A stretch of DNA of 64,000 nucleotides from Methanosalsum zhilinae DSM 4017 (lineage in GTDB: Archaea > Halobacteriota > Methanosarcinia > Methanosarcinales > Methanosarcinaceae). The stretch lies in contig NC_015676.1 of NCBI RefSeq assembly GCF_000217995.1, positions 1,657,708 through 1,721,707 on the forward strand, given 5' to 3'. Under the pieces are notes generated by a model. The model was not told the origin of the DNA. It was given only the letters and a program-made list of their open reading frames with translations, and did no database searches. Made by a program: the position numbers and the translations under genes. Of the stretch, positions 26,493-35,472 are shown piece by piece (within the stretch, counting starts at the first letter, position 1; the number at the start of each line of letters is the position of its first letter).

Positions 26493-26843
26493 TCATTCAA
26501 TTGAACTTAGTTCACACCATTTATTATGGCCTTCCCACACCTTTACAGATAGGGGATACCCCAGTTCATTGCTCAGCTTTGAATGGATATGTTCACATAT
26601 GTTCTCTGCACTGGGGTAATCAAGGATATCATTTAGAAGAACATGGTCATAGGTACTGAGAATATCCTTGATTTTCTTTTTCATGTCATAGAAGTCCATT
26701 ACCATTCCACTTTCCTTCTTTTCACCTTCAATAACCACTTCAACCCTATACGTATGTCCATGCACAATCCCACATGAATCATGAGCAGGCAGATAATGTG
26801 CACTATCTATATGTTCTATAATTCCAAGTTTCATTTTACTCAT
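26493..26843 (-). CDS. queD: 6-carboxy-5,6,7,8-tetrahydropterin synthase (QueD/PTPS family)
   Basis: This 116-residue protein starts at ATG 26843, which overlaps the queE stop as TAATG with AGGGTG upstream. Zinc ligands are His in DSAHYLPAHDSCG and the pair in VHGHTYRVEV. MVMDFYDMKKKIKD, DHVLLND and PSAENICEHI are family motifs. It converts dihydroneopterin triphosphate to 6-carboxytetrahydropterin, the second step of preQ0 synthesis for archaeosine. It is the last gene in the queC-DUF366-queE-queD operon. Confidence 0.93.
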   Translation of the reverse strand: MSKMKLGIIEHIDSAHYLPAHDSCGIVHGHTYRVEVVIEGEKKESGMVMDFYDMKKKIKDILSTYDHVLLNDILDYPSAENICEHIHSKLSNELGYPLSVKVWEGHNKWCELSSIE

Positions 26844-27559
26844 TAGAGACACCCTAGCATTTTATGAGTCTGAGGTATAATTCTTGTATCTACTGTATCA
26901 AGCAATCGGTCCTGAATATCAAGCAGTACCCTGACATCAGCAGAGTTTGGACTGTTGGTCACAGGCTGTAAGACCACACAGGATACATAATCAGATATCG
27001 AATCCACCACACTGAACAGAAGCTGCATATCAGTATCCCCTGATATCACTATTTTGGAAAAGCATATCCTCTCAGAAGTGCTCCTGAGTTGCCTGAAACA
27101 CCTGATTGTACTGTCAAGATGATGCTCCAGTTCAGATCCAGCCATCTTATCTATGAGTTTTATATCACCTGAGACGTACGCCACATTATCACGGATATTT
27201 CGAGCAGCATCCGGGAGTGTCATATTTGATTCAAGATATAGCGGATACGAGGTCTGCATGTGTTTAATAAAATCACTGTACAAAAGGGGCTCACCCCCAG
27301 TCAGTGACACTGAATGTATGTTATTGAACCCTGAGATCAGTAAATCAACCTTTTCAGCTGTCAGAGGATTGGACATATATTCAAATACAGAGGTGCCGGG
27401 TTCAGGTTCAAACCGGCATTGGGATGCAATTTCCTGTGGAGTGTCACAGTAAGAGCATGAAAGATTGCAGCCAGAGAACCGCACAAATACCTGTCTTGTC
27501 CCCACATAGGGACCTTCACCCTGCACCGAACAAAAAATCTCACTTATCGGAGCCTGCAT
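26843..27559 (-). CDS. queE: 7-carboxy-7-deazaguanine synthase (QueE), radical SAM
   Basis: This 238-residue protein opens with SEIFCSVQGEGPYVGTRQVF and has the radical SAM motif CNLSCSYC (Cys-x3-Cys-x2-Cys). The SAM-binding segment SLTGGEPLLY follows. It rearranges 6-carboxytetrahydropterin to 7-carboxy-7-deazaguanine. It shares one base with the DUF366 gene upstream and overlaps the queD start, so the operon is tightly coupled. The C-terminal end KMLGCL is as in archaeal homologs. Confidence 0.94.
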   Translation of the reverse strand: MQAPISEIFCSVQGEGPYVGTRQVFVRFSGCNLSCSYCDTPQEIASQCRFEPEPGTSVFEYMSNPLTAEKVDLLISGFNNIHSVSLTGGEPLLYSDFIKHMQTSYPLYLESNMTLPDAARNIRDNVAYVSGDIKLIDKMAGSELEHHLDSTIRCFRQLRSTSERICFSKIVISGDTDMQLLFSVVDSISDYVSCVVLQPVTNSPNSADVRVLLDIQDRLLDTVDTRIIPQTHKMLGCL

Positions 27560-28116
27560 CAGATCACATCCAAAGGTCTTGATTTTCGAAGATCCCTTTC
27601 AATATCCTTAAATTCCATACAGTATCGATCACATATTTCATCCATCAGTGAATATATATCGTCTTCTTTGATACCTGCCATTTTCAGGCTTGCATAATGT
27701 TCATGTACTATATTCATTCCAAAATGAAATTTCTGGGATACGGGTGAAACACTGGCAATTGATACAGATAGTTTCCGGTCATTGAAAAAGAGATCATCTC
27801 CATTGCGTTCTGTTACCAATCCATATCTGGAAAGTATTTCAGATACTATCAGAACAAATAATCTCTGTCTTGCATAAACAAGCTTTAGATCAGTGGAATC
27901 AAAATGTTCGCAAATGAAATGTATCATGTCAGGTGACTCTATTGACTCATCTGATACCCTATCCTCCAGATCTATCATATGTTCAATGCTGACACCACAT
28001 GGTCCCCTGAATGCAATGATGGTGTCATCAAGAGAGCCAGTGTTTTCATAGGCCCACAGTGAAGATATCTGATGGCCGTCATAGCTTACCTCATCTTCCA
28101 GAACAATATATTTCAC
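27559..28116 (-). CDS. DUF366 family protein in the preQ0 operon
   Basis: This 185-residue protein opens MKYIVLEDEVSYDGHQISSL and has AFRGPCGVSIEHMIDLEDR, YARQRLFVLIVSEIL, FNDRKLSVSIASVSPVSQKF and HFGMNIV. I recognise archaeal DUF366, an alpha/beta family resembling the catalytic core of class II synthetase-like enzymes. Its function is unestablished. Its position between queC and queE, sharing a base with queE, strongly suggests a step in 7-deazaguanine or archaeosine metabolism. It cannot be assigned further from sequence. Confidence 0.82.
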   Translation of the reverse strand: MKYIVLEDEVSYDGHQISSLWAYENTGSLDDTIIAFRGPCGVSIEHMIDLEDRVSDESIESPDMIHFICEHFDSTDLKLVYARQRLFVLIVSEILSRYGLVTERNGDDLFFNDRKLSVSIASVSPVSQKFHFGMNIVHEHYASLKMAGIKEDDIYSLMDEICDRYCMEFKDIERDLRKSRPLDVI

Positions 28117-28131
28117 AGATCATACCTCCTG

Positions 28132-28839
28132 TCAGTTCTGACCATTCAAATTCCCGCATCTTAAAAGAAGAGGATCCTGAACACCGGCGTTCTCAAATGC
28201 CATCTTTCTTCTCATACAACTCTCACAGACACCACATGGAGTCTCACCATCATGATAGCAGCTCCAGCTCCACTCAAGTGGCGCATTGATCTCAAGCCCC
28301 TTTTTCACAATCTCTGTTTTATTGCAGTCTATCAGAGGAGCTATTACCTCAACTCCGTTCTTTGTGGAATATGATAGGGACATATTGACAGCTTCTAGAA
28401 AATAAAGGGAGTTGTCAGGAAATGTTTCGGCTTCCTCGCCATTAAATCCAGTTACTATATACTCACAGTCCATACTCTCTGCAAAGCTGGCAGCTATATT
28501 GATCATAACACCATTTCTATTTGGAACCCATACCTGCTTTGCTGAATATTCTACGGTTTCCGGCGAATCGGAAAGAATGTCATCTTCTGAAATATGTGGA
28601 ATATCCACGTCCCTGTTCACAAGGGAAGTATCAGTAATTTCAGCCAGCCAGTTCAGTTCGATTACTTTACATTCAATATCAAAATGCTCACATATTCTCC
28701 TGGAAAATTCGATCTCACGTCTGGCTGCACGCTGTCCGTAATCAAAAATAAGTGCCAGTACAATATCCATATTTTCGTTTGCAGAAGCGGTTGCCACAAC
28801 AGAATCAAGGCCACTGCTTAATAATGATATAGCTCTCAT
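28132..28839 (-). CDS. queC: 7-cyano-7-deazaguanine (preQ0) synthase QueC
   Basis: This 235-residue protein has the PP-loop [13 protein letters not shown] at residues 8-20 for ATP activation and the zinc site [14 protein letters not shown] near the C-terminus. [20 protein letters not shown] and [13 protein letters not shown] are also typical. It converts 7-carboxy-7-deazaguanine to preQ0, the base inserted at tRNA position 15 for archaeosine. It is the first gene of the que operon, followed by DUF366 after 15 bases. Confidence 0.95.
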   Translation of the reverse strand: MRAISLLSSGLDSVVATASANENMDIVLALIFDYGQRAARREIEFSRRICEHFDIECKVIELNWLAEITDTSLVNRDVDIPHISEDDILSDSPETVEYSAKQVWVPNRNGVMINIAASFAESMDCEYIVTGFNGEEAETFPDNSLYFLEAVNMSLSYSTKNGVEVIAPLIDCNKTEIVKKGLEINAPLEWSWSCYHDGETPCGVCESCMRRKMAFENAGVQDPLLLRCGNLNGQN

Positions 28840-28976
28840 GTTCCCATCTCATATGATTTGGATGTTGTTGAGCAGGACTATTATTTAACAATAGCGAAAT
28901 ATCGGTCCTGAAGAGACCTGAATATTTTTAAAAAAATATAAATATAAATCTTAGATACAACAACAGTAAATGCAGT

Positions 28977-29207
28977 TCAGTCTGAAGAAACTGTATTCAG
29001 CACTGATACCGGGTTAACTGAAAATGAATTAAATGACAAGTCAACAAACCCGCTTTCATCGATCTCAGTAAAATGAGCACCTGCATTTTCGTTACCATTG
29101 GTCCTTTCATCTATGTAACCTTCTTCATCATATTCCAGGCAGCCAGTTGTAAATACAGCACCCACGGCACCAAAGATTATTGCAATAAATATCAGTTTCA
29201 TGTGCAT
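28977..29207 (-). CDS. Small lipoprotein, truncated relative of the neighbouring cupredoxin lipoprotein
   Basis: This 76-residue protein has a signal sequence ending in the lipobox TTGCLEYDEEG (Cys23). The mature part ends with FVDLSFNSFSVNPVSVLNTV, which aligns with YVDIVLESFTINPDNVTISE in the next gene. The protein stops where the cupredoxin barrel should start. It is therefore either a decayed copy or a short anchor protein. It is on the same strand as its paralog, 113 bases downstream. Confidence 0.65.
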   Translation of the reverse strand: MHMKLIFIAIIFGAVGAVFTTGCLEYDEEGYIDERTNGNENAGAHFTEIDESGFVDLSFNSFSVNPVSVLNTVSSD

Positions 29208-29320
29208 GATTCGATCCTTCCTTATAATCAGATATCAGGAAATTATACTTCATATATAATATCCCATATATAAACAGGAAGATTATATAATAAATAGTTA
29301 TTGTGATATTTTTTGAGTGT

Positions 29321-29695
29321 TCATTCCACAATAACAGTTCCTCTCAAAGCAGTAACTATGCACAAATAATCATGCTGGCCCTTTGATTCAAATGTGTGTG
29401 TGAAGGTTTCATTCACTTCTATTATTCCAGAATCAAAATCAGCTCCAAGCAGCCTGTGAACCCTGGGACCTTTGTTGATCCATCTGACAGTATCTCCTTC
29501 AGAGATGGTCACATTATCAGGATTTATCGTAAATGATTCAAGGACAATATCCACATATTCATCACCATTGCCATCAGCCGAAGGGATGGTATTATTCATA
29601 TCATCCAGAGGCTCACCATTATCAAGGCACCCCATTGAAAGAGAAATACCAGTTATGGCCAGTACAAGCAGTACAAGCATTCCTTTTGTGTTCAT
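29321..29695 (-). CDS. Cupredoxin-domain lipoprotein with incomplete copper site
   Basis: This 124-residue protein has signal peptide and lipobox SLSMGCLDNGE (lipid-modified Cys about 23), an acidic linker, then a plastocyanin-like domain: GDTVRWINKGPRVHRLLGAD, TFTHTFESKGQHDYLC and GTVIVE. The first histidine and the cysteine ligands are present. The expected Cys-x2-His and Met positions read CIVTALRG, so the second histidine and the methionine are missing. Electron transfer through a normal type 1 copper site is unlikely. It sits on the cell surface in a monocistronic or two-gene unit. Confidence 0.82.
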   Translation of the reverse strand: MNTKGMLVLLVLAITGISLSMGCLDNGEPLDDMNNTIPSADGNGDEYVDIVLESFTINPDNVTISEGDTVRWINKGPRVHRLLGADFDSGIIEVNETFTHTFESKGQHDYLCIVTALRGTVIVE

Positions 29696-29956
29696 AATTT
29701 ACCCACTCCTATTCATATTATTCATAGATATTAGAATGATATTCTGAAAATCCTATAATAAATAGTTATGCTATACGGATTGTAGATAACTGAATTTATT
29801 GATGATCATGTTCTCCTTAAGCAATATTTGATCTCTGCAAAATTACTGCACAGTTGAATACATGAATCCATATAATTTGTATCAGATATCCCTTCCGTAT
29901 CTATTGTCAACAGATTCTTTAAGGTAATTGTCAGATATAAGAATGGATGGTATAAC

Positions 29957-31306
29957 ATGAATAATTTCTTCAATCCTGTAATGGAAACAATGCCTCGCAG
30001 TGACCTGGAAGCAATGATAGATGAAAGGATAAAATACACTGTACAGTATGCAGCTGATAACTCACCTTTTTACAGAAAATGGTTCAGGGAGCACAATATT
30101 GATCCTGCCAACATAACCAGTCATGAAGACCTTCTCAACCTGCCGATCATTTCCAGCAATACTATCAGGAACTATCAGCCACCTGAAACCTCTGACTTTG
30201 AATTTAAGAGTATAGACTGGAATCGCATATTCACAATCCATGAAACCAGCGGTACCAGCGGCATCCCAAAATCATTTTTTCTGACATGGGATGACTGGCA
30301 GAGATATGCAGAAAAGTATTCAAGAGCATTTGTTTCCCAGGGATTTGGACCCGGTGATAGGGTTGTTGTATGCGCATCCTATGGCATGAACGTTGGTGCA
30401 AATACAATGACACTTGCTGCCAGAGATGTTGGAATGACCATTATCCCTGAAGGCAAATGCATGTTTCCGGTAAGAATAATGACCTCATACAAACCCACAG
30501 CAATTGTCGGAAGTGTCTTCAAACTGATAAAATTGGCACAGAGAATGAAAGAATCCGGAATTGAGCCTTCAGAGTCCAGTATCCAGAGACTGGTTGTTGG
30601 AGGAGAGAGCTTTGCGGAAGAATCGAGGCAATATGTTTCACAGCTGTGGGGGTGTGAGGTCTATAATACCTATGGCAGCACTGAAGGTACCATGTGCGGA
30701 GAATGCAGTCAAATAGATGGACTGCACGTTCCTGAAGATCTGGTGCATCTGGATGTATATGACCCGCAGCTCAGGACTTTTGTAGAAGATGGGGAGTGCG
30801 GACGTGCAATATTGACAACCCTGCTGCCACCGGGCGCAAGATGCGGCACCCTTCTTCTCAACTATGATACCGAGGACACCACCCTTGTGCATTCAAGAAA
30901 GAAATGTGCCTGCGGCAGAACACATATGAAGATCGAGAATCCACAGCGTGAAGCTGAAACTTTCTGGATCGCAGGCAGTCCCTTTAACAGAGTGGATGTT
31001 GAGAGAGGAGTTTTTCAGAGAGAGAATATGGAATATCTAACTGGTGAATATGAGGCTTTCATATATGGAGGGGATGATGAAGGGGAGACCATATTAAGAG
31101 TCAGTATTGAATGCATGGATTCAATGTTCAAAGAAGCTGAAACCGTAAAAGAAAACTTCACCAGGGCATTTCTGAAACATAAACCACTGCTGAGGAATGC
31201 TTTTGATGACGAGGTCCTAAAAATAATCTTTAATTTCACACAACCAGGTCAGCTGGAACTGTATAAGGTCAAAGGAAGACCAAAAAGGGTGGTTGACAGA
31301 CGATAA
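29957..31306 (+). CDS. Coenzyme F390 synthetase / phenylacetate-CoA ligase-like adenylating enzyme
   Basis: This 449-residue ANL-superfamily enzyme has the AMP-binding loop HETSGTSGIPKSFFLTWDD, YNTYGSTEGTMCGECS and the C-terminal lysine region GQLELYKVKGRPKRV. A zinc-like pair CACGRTH is included. PaaK-like homologs in methanogens include coenzyme F390 synthetase, which adenylates F420 when oxygen appears. Aryl- or acyl-CoA ligases are the alternative. Sequence alone does not separate these. It is monocistronic with its own promoter in the gap after the lipoprotein. Confidence 0.82.
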   Translation: MNNFFNPVMETMPRSDLEAMIDERIKYTVQYAADNSPFYRKWFREHNIDPANITSHEDLLNLPIISSNTIRNYQPPETSDFEFKSIDWNRIFTIHETSGTSGIPKSFFLTWDDWQRYAEKYSRAFVSQGFGPGDRVVVCASYGMNVGANTMTLAARDVGMTIIPEGKCMFPVRIMTSYKPTAIVGSVFKLIKLAQRMKESGIEPSESSIQRLVVGGESFAEESRQYVSQLWGCEVYNTYGSTEGTMCGECSQIDGLHVPEDLVHLDVYDPQLRTFVEDGECGRAILTTLLPPGARCGTLLLNYDTEDTTLVHSRKKCACGRTHMKIENPQREAETFWIAGSPFNRVDVERGVFQRENMEYLTGEYEAFIYGGDDEGETILRVSIECMDSMFKEAETVKENFTRAFLKHKPLLRNAFDDEVLKIIFNFTQPGQLELYKVKGRPKRVVDRR

Positions 31307-31435
31307 CGGGGTTATTCACACAGACACAAACTGAAGATGGAAATATATTATAACTGTCATATATACTTTCGAAATAAATATATATCAGAGTCACCAATAG
31401 CATATTGATTAATACTTAAAGGGAGTGATCGAGAA

Positions 31436-31702
31436 ATGTTATTTATGGATATAAGTACCTGGGAGCCACATGACAGAGATGAAATATTAAAACACTTCAA
31501 GGAACTGAAAGTTCCGGAAGGAATAAAGATCAAGAATCAGTGGGTTGACCTCACTGGGGGAAGATACTTTATACTTTACGAAGCAGAGTCAGCTGAAGCG
31601 GTTGCAGCGTTCAACCTTCCATGGTCAGATATCTGCCTCATTGAATCAATACCTGTTATGGAAACAGGTGAATTCATGAGCCTGATGTCAAAATATAAAT
31701 AA
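31436..31702 (+). CDS. DUF3303 family protein
   Basis: This 88-residue protein has the DUF3303 pattern: MLFMDISTWEPHDRDEILKH, KVPEGIKIKNQWVDLTGGRY, then EAVAAFNLPWSDICLIESIP. The fold is ferredoxin-like alpha/beta, related to dimeric barrel proteins. No function is known. ATG 31436 follows the ribosome binding site GGGAGTGATC. It ends at the hairpin terminator at 31721. Confidence 0.8.
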   Translation: MLFMDISTWEPHDRDEILKHFKELKVPEGIKIKNQWVDLTGGRYFILYEAESAEAVAAFNLPWSDICLIESIPVMETGEFMSLMSKYK

Positions 31703-31720
31703 ATGAATTAAATGGGAGAC

Positions 31721-31746
31721 AGATGAGATAAAACTCATCTTTTTTT
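31721..31746 (+). terminator. Intrinsic-type terminator after the DUF3303 gene
   Basis: AGATGAG and CTCATCT form a perfect 7-bp stem around ATAAAA, followed by a run of six T. It lies 18 bases after the DUF3303 stop and overlaps the stop codon of the convergent gene. Confidence 0.75.
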
Positions 31747-32338
31747 ATTCACTGCTTTCCTTCTTTGAGTTCAGGAATACATCCTTAATAATGTCTCCTG
31801 CTTTTACCTTGAACTCACCGCCTACAAGTGAAGAGGTGTCATAGCTGTAATTGAAACTACCATCTTCATCTACTTTAATGGTCTGTACAGCCTCAACCAC
31901 AATTGTTACACGATCCCTGTTATCCATGGCTTTGCCGTCAACTCTTATATCATAGGTGCCAGCTGGAACATCTGAATCTGAAAAGACAGCAACACCATCA
32001 GATGCATGGGATGTACGTGTAAACATCACAAACATCTTGACCGTGAAATTAAGATCTTCAACACCTATTGCCTTTACTGTATATCTATTGGAACCTTCGG
32101 GGATCTTTACCCTGTCAAATTCATAAAAATACCTGCCTTCATTTACAGGCAACTCCTTCTCAAATGAAACAAGTATATCTATTTCAGAATCAGGCGTACC
32201 CTTCCCATAAATTTCCATAAGATCCCCAATACTTGGATCCGGAGGTTTTATGGTAAGTTCTGTAACCGATCCTCCATCCTCATCTGCAGTTTTTTTCCTG
32301 TTATCAGAGCCAAATATCCTGTTAATTGTGCTTAGCAA
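31745..32338 (-). CDS. Hypothetical beta-rich protein
   Basis: This 197-residue acidic protein has no signal peptide or membrane helix despite a beta-sandwich look: alternating hydrophobic strands such as IDILVSFEKELPV, KVKIPEGSNRYTVKAIG-type turns, and FKVKAGDIIKDVFLN at the end. Two similar Ig-like halves (about 30-130 and 130-190) are suggested by the repeated DGSF/GEFKVK endings. Similar beta-rich proteins are common in Methanosarcinaceae. Function is unknown. It follows the alanine dehydrogenase-like gene after 54 bases on the same strand. Confidence 0.6.
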   Translation of the reverse strand: MLSTINRIFGSDNRKKTADEDGGSVTELTIKPPDPSIGDLMEIYGKGTPDSEIDILVSFEKELPVNEGRYFYEFDRVKIPEGSNRYTVKAIGVEDLNFTVKMFVMFTRTSHASDGVAVFSDSDVPAGTYDIRVDGKAMDNRDRVTIVVEAVQTIKVDEDGSFNYSYDTSSLVGGEFKVKAGDIIKDVFLNSKKESSE

Positions 32339-32392
32339 TTTCTGGTATCCATATTTACCAATTCCAGATCTCAGTCAGACCACCCCCGTATT

Positions 32393-33373
32393 TTAAAATA
32401 TCTCAAGCTTTTTTCCGATATTGTTATGCAAAGCCTTAGTATAAACATAGTTTGCAGTTGCAACATCCTGTATTGCCAGTCCTGTGGAATCAAATATTGT
32501 GATCTCTTCATCACTCTGTCTTCCCTGGCATACTCCGGCAATAACATGTCCCAATTCACAGTAAATATCATCCACCTTCATAAATCCTTCTGAGATCGCC
32601 ACATTCACCTCACCTGAATGGGATGCCTGAGGAACATCATCAACAATGACCTTTGAATGCAGAAGCAGTTCAGAATCAAGTTCCTGTTTACCTTTTGCAT
32701 CAGCACCAATTGCATTGATGTGGGTGCCGGCCTTTATCCATTCCCTGCGAACCAGAGGTTTTCTAACAGGAGTAGTAGTTACCAGTATATCGCAATCACA
32801 CACTTCTTCAATATCCATGGTAAGGGTAAATTCACAATCCAGCACAGGTTTCAGATCCCGCTCAAGCATTTCATTTTCTTCCATGTCAGCAGATGTTACC
32901 TTTACATGCTTTATATCAAACAAGTGGGAAAGAGCCAGAAGCTGAGTATGGGCCTGGTGTCCTGCACCGATCATACCAATTACATGAGAGTTTTTTCTTG
33001 CCAGATATTTTGCTGCAATGCCTCCTGCAGCACCTGTGCGGACATCAGTAAGATAAGAGGCTTCCATCATTGCAAGAGGTGCACCAGTACTTGTAGAATT
33101 CAGCAGTACAACTGCCATGACCGTAGGCAGTCCTACCCTTTGATTATCAGGATGTACATTCACAACCTTGACTCCACAGATATCCTGGTTCTCTATAAAA
33201 GCAGGCATTGTACGAAGGTCACCATTGTACTCATGCATGTAAAGATATGATTTTACCGGCATCTGAACATTTCCCAGACCATGTTGAAGAAAAGCATCCT
33301 CATTTACTTCAATTGCCGACGACATATCCAGAATTTTTTTTACATCTTTTTGATTCAAAAACAGAATATCCAT
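32393..33373 (-). CDS. Alanine dehydrogenase / ornithine cyclodeaminase family (AF1665 type)
   Basis: From ATG 33373 (GGGTG 8-10 bases upstream; an ATG at 33388 has no good site) this is 326 residues. It has TDVRTGAAGGIAAKYLAR, the Rossmann motif GMIGAGHQAHTQLLAL, and TTTPVRKPLVRREW, with late TGLAIQDVATANYVY. These match the archaeal NAD-dependent alanine dehydrogenase of the mu-crystallin/ornithine cyclodeaminase family. Pyruvate amination is the likeliest reaction. Ornithine cyclodeaminase or imine reductase are alternatives. It is divergent from the DUF434 gene. Confidence 0.88.
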   Translation of the reverse strand: MDILFLNQKDVKKILDMSSAIEVNEDAFLQHGLGNVQMPVKSYLYMHEYNGDLRTMPAFIENQDICGVKVVNVHPDNQRVGLPTVMAVVLLNSTSTGAPLAMMEASYLTDVRTGAAGGIAAKYLARKNSHVIGMIGAGHQAHTQLLALSHLFDIKHVKVTSADMEENEMLERDLKPVLDCEFTLTMDIEEVCDCDILVTTTPVRKPLVRREWIKAGTHINAIGADAKGKQELDSELLLHSKVIVDDVPQASHSGEVNVAISEGFMKVDDIYCELGHVIAGVCQGRQSDEEITIFDSTGLAIQDVATANYVYTKALHNNIGKKLEIF

Positions 33374-33405
33374 GAAGATTGCACCCATAAAAGGAATTAA
33401 CTGCG

Positions 33406-34161
33406 ATGTGTATAAATGTTACTACAGATAATTCCGATAACAGAATCATGAGAAATGAAAATGAGAAAAATATCCTGATTAGTGCTGCAGATGATATAAG
33501 ATACCTGCTAAAAAGAGGTTATCCAAAACCAGGTGCACTTCGATTTGTATGCAATCACTACCGTCTGGACAGTGAATATAGAAATATATTAAACAGGGTA
33601 ACAGTATCTCCTGATATTGCACAGGATCGTATGAAAAAAAGGACAGAGTGCTGTCAGCTTACAGGAAAAAAAATTGCAGTTGATGGATACAATCTCCTGA
33701 TAACTGTTGACAGCATGTTAACAGGTCATACATTATGGAAATGCGACGACGGTTTTATACGGGATGCAAGAGGTGCATTCAGAGGATATTCAATAACTCC
33801 TGCGACCTACAAAGCCGTGAAATGTGTATTGTCCCTGCTTTCAAAGAATTCACCTGCATATGTGAAAATACTACTGGATACTCAAATGAGCAGGAGCGGA
33901 GAACTTGCAGGATACATGAGAGAACAGTTTAACCATACAATCCTGAATTTTGAGGTGAAAACATCACGCAGGGTGGACCACGATCTTAAAAAATGCAGTG
34001 AGGACATGATCATTGCTACCTCAGACGGAGTGATAATTGATGCTGCAGCAAAGGTTGTAGATCTTGCAGGATGTATTTCAAAAGATATACAGATAAATCC
34101 CGAAAAGATACCTTCTAAAATTCAGATATGTTCATCTAAAAATAATGATCAATATGAATGA
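33406..34161 (+). CDS. DUF434 domain protein
   Basis: This 251-residue protein has an N-terminal helical DUF434 domain (AADDIRYLLKRGYPKPGALR, then FVCNHYRL) and a C-terminal alpha/beta domain starting KKIAVDGYNLLITVDSMLTG, with DDGFIRDARGAFRGY and an acidic Asp-containing end (MIIATSDGVIIDAAAKV). The Asp-rich second half looks nuclease-like (PIN/NYN style), but this is only a fold impression. It overlaps the ATP-grasp gene start by 8 bases, so the two are translationally coupled. ATG 33448 is an alternative start. Confidence 0.75.
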   Translation: MCINVTTDNSDNRIMRNENEKNILISAADDIRYLLKRGYPKPGALRFVCNHYRLDSEYRNILNRVTVSPDIAQDRMKKRTECCQLTGKKIAVDGYNLLITVDSMLTGHTLWKCDDGFIRDARGAFRGYSITPATYKAVKCVLSLLSKNSPAYVKILLDTQMSRSGELAGYMREQFNHTILNFEVKTSRRVDHDLKKCSEDMIIATSDGVIIDAAAKVVDLAGCISKDIQINPEKIPSKIQICSSKNNDQYE

Positions 34162-35068
34162 GATTGCAATCATAGTGACTGAGCCTGATGACTGGACTGC
34201 TTCCTCCCTGATGGATTCTGTCAAGGTTTATGGAGGAAAACCGATAGCTGTAAACCTTTCCACTGTACAGTGCAGAATAGACAGATCCAGTACCTGTAGT
34301 GCTGAAGAAATTGATATTTTCAGCATGGATGGAATTATCGTAAGGGATATAGGTTCAGGTACCCTTGATGAAATGGCATTTCGATCAGATATACTGGTTC
34401 AGGCCCAGGAGATGGGAATCCCTGTGATCAATTCTCCAGAATCCATACAGAAAGCTGCCAACAAATATTATTCAACCCACCTATTCTCAAAGGCTGGACT
34501 CCCCCATCCACCTACAAGAGCAGTACAGGACCTTGACAGTGCAATGAATGTGGTTGAAGAATTCAGAGATTGTATAATCAAGCCGATTTTTGGATATAAG
34601 GGCATGGATATTTTGAGAATAAGGAATGGAATAATCATAAGCCAGGATGGAAGAACGGACAGGTCATTGCAGATAGAAAATGTCATGGACAGGATCATTG
34701 AAAATAGAGGTGTAGTATATATACAGAAATTCATAGAGAACCCTGGCCGTGATATAAGATGTTTTGTTGTTGGCGGAAGTGTGGCAGGTGCGATCTTGCG
34801 CAATGCACAGCCAGGATCATGGATCAGTAACCTGAGCCAGGGAAGCATTCCGGAAAAGTATATACCTTCTGAACATATCAAAGAAATGGCCTGTCGTGCT
34901 GCAGAGACCATTGGAACTGTTTTTAGCGGGGTAGATATCATTGAAGGACCTAACGGACCGGTAATACTGGAAATAAATGCCACACCTTCCGGAGCTGGCA
35001 TATACAGAGCATGGGGTATAAATGTATCAGACCATATAGTAAGATATCTTTTTGAGACCATCAAATAA
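34154..35068 (+). CDS. RimK-like ATP-grasp alpha-L-glutamate ligase (MptN/CofF type)
   Basis: This 304-residue protein has ATP-grasp features: INSPESIQKAANKYYSTHLF, IIKPIFGYKGMDI, YIQKFIENPGRDIRCFVVGG and metal-binding VILEINATPSGAGIY. In methanogens two RimK-like enzymes of this size add glutamate to pterin (MptN, giving tetrahydrosarcinapterin) or to F420 (CofF). I cannot separate them by motif. Either fits a methanosarcinal genome. It overlaps the DUF434 gene and precedes pth2 by 28 bases. ATG 34145 is an alternative start. Confidence 0.85.
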   Translation: MNEIAIIVTEPDDWTASSLMDSVKVYGGKPIAVNLSTVQCRIDRSSTCSAEEIDIFSMDGIIVRDIGSGTLDEMAFRSDILVQAQEMGIPVINSPESIQKAANKYYSTHLFSKAGLPHPPTRAVQDLDSAMNVVEEFRDCIIKPIFGYKGMDILRIRNGIIISQDGRTDRSLQIENVMDRIIENRGVVYIQKFIENPGRDIRCFVVGGSVAGAILRNAQPGSWISNLSQGSIPEKYIPSEHIKEMACRAAETIGTVFSGVDIIEGPNGPVILEINATPSGAGIYRAWGINVSDHIVRYLFETIK

Positions 35069-35096
35069 AATAAATTATCATACCTGGAGAAATAGC

Positions 35097-35444
35097 ATGA
35101 GCGAATACAAACAGTGTATTATAATCAGAGATGACCTGAAGCTTTCAAAGGGAAAACTGGCAGTCCAGGTAGCACATGCTGCTGTATCTGCCATGCAGTG
35201 GGCTGACAGGGATGCGATTGAAAAATGGAAAAGAGGCGGCCAGAAAAAAGTTGTTCTAAGGGTTGCGACACTGAAAGAAATGTTCGAGCTGAGGGAAGAA
35301 GCAAGGAGAAAAAACCTTCCTGTTGCACTTATACAGGATGCAGGTCTGACACAGGTTGAACCCGGTACTGTAACAGTGCTGGGAATAGGGCCGGCTGATG
35401 CTGAGGTACTTGACCGGGTCACAGGTCACCTGAAACTTGTCTGA
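35097..35444 (+). CDS. pth2: Peptidyl-tRNA hydrolase 2
   Basis: From ATG 35097 with GGAGAAATAGC just upstream, this is 115 residues, the exact size of archaeal Pth2. Motifs are KLSKGKLAVQVAHAA near the N-terminus, EKWKRGGQKKVVLRV, then LIQDAGLTQVEPGT and VLGIGPA. It releases peptidyl-tRNA from stalled ribosomes. An upstream in-frame ATG at 35052 overlaps the previous gene and is not needed. It lies in a forward run with the ATP-grasp and lipoprotein genes. Confidence 0.96.
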   Translation: MSEYKQCIIIRDDLKLSKGKLAVQVAHAAVSAMQWADRDAIEKWKRGGQKKVVLRVATLKEMFELREEARRKNLPVALIQDAGLTQVEPGTVTVLGIGPADAEVLDRVTGHLKLV

Positions 35445-35472
35445 TCACATTAAAAAAATGGAGATTCTTCGA

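Noticed and set aside
32657-33250. 197-aa plus-strand ORF antisense to the alanine dehydrogenase gene
   Set aside because: Shadow frame; the opposite strand carries clear Rossmann and family motifs.
34468-35064. 198-aa minus-strand ORF antisense to the ATP-grasp ligase
   Set aside because: Shadow frame; no start signal and no domain.
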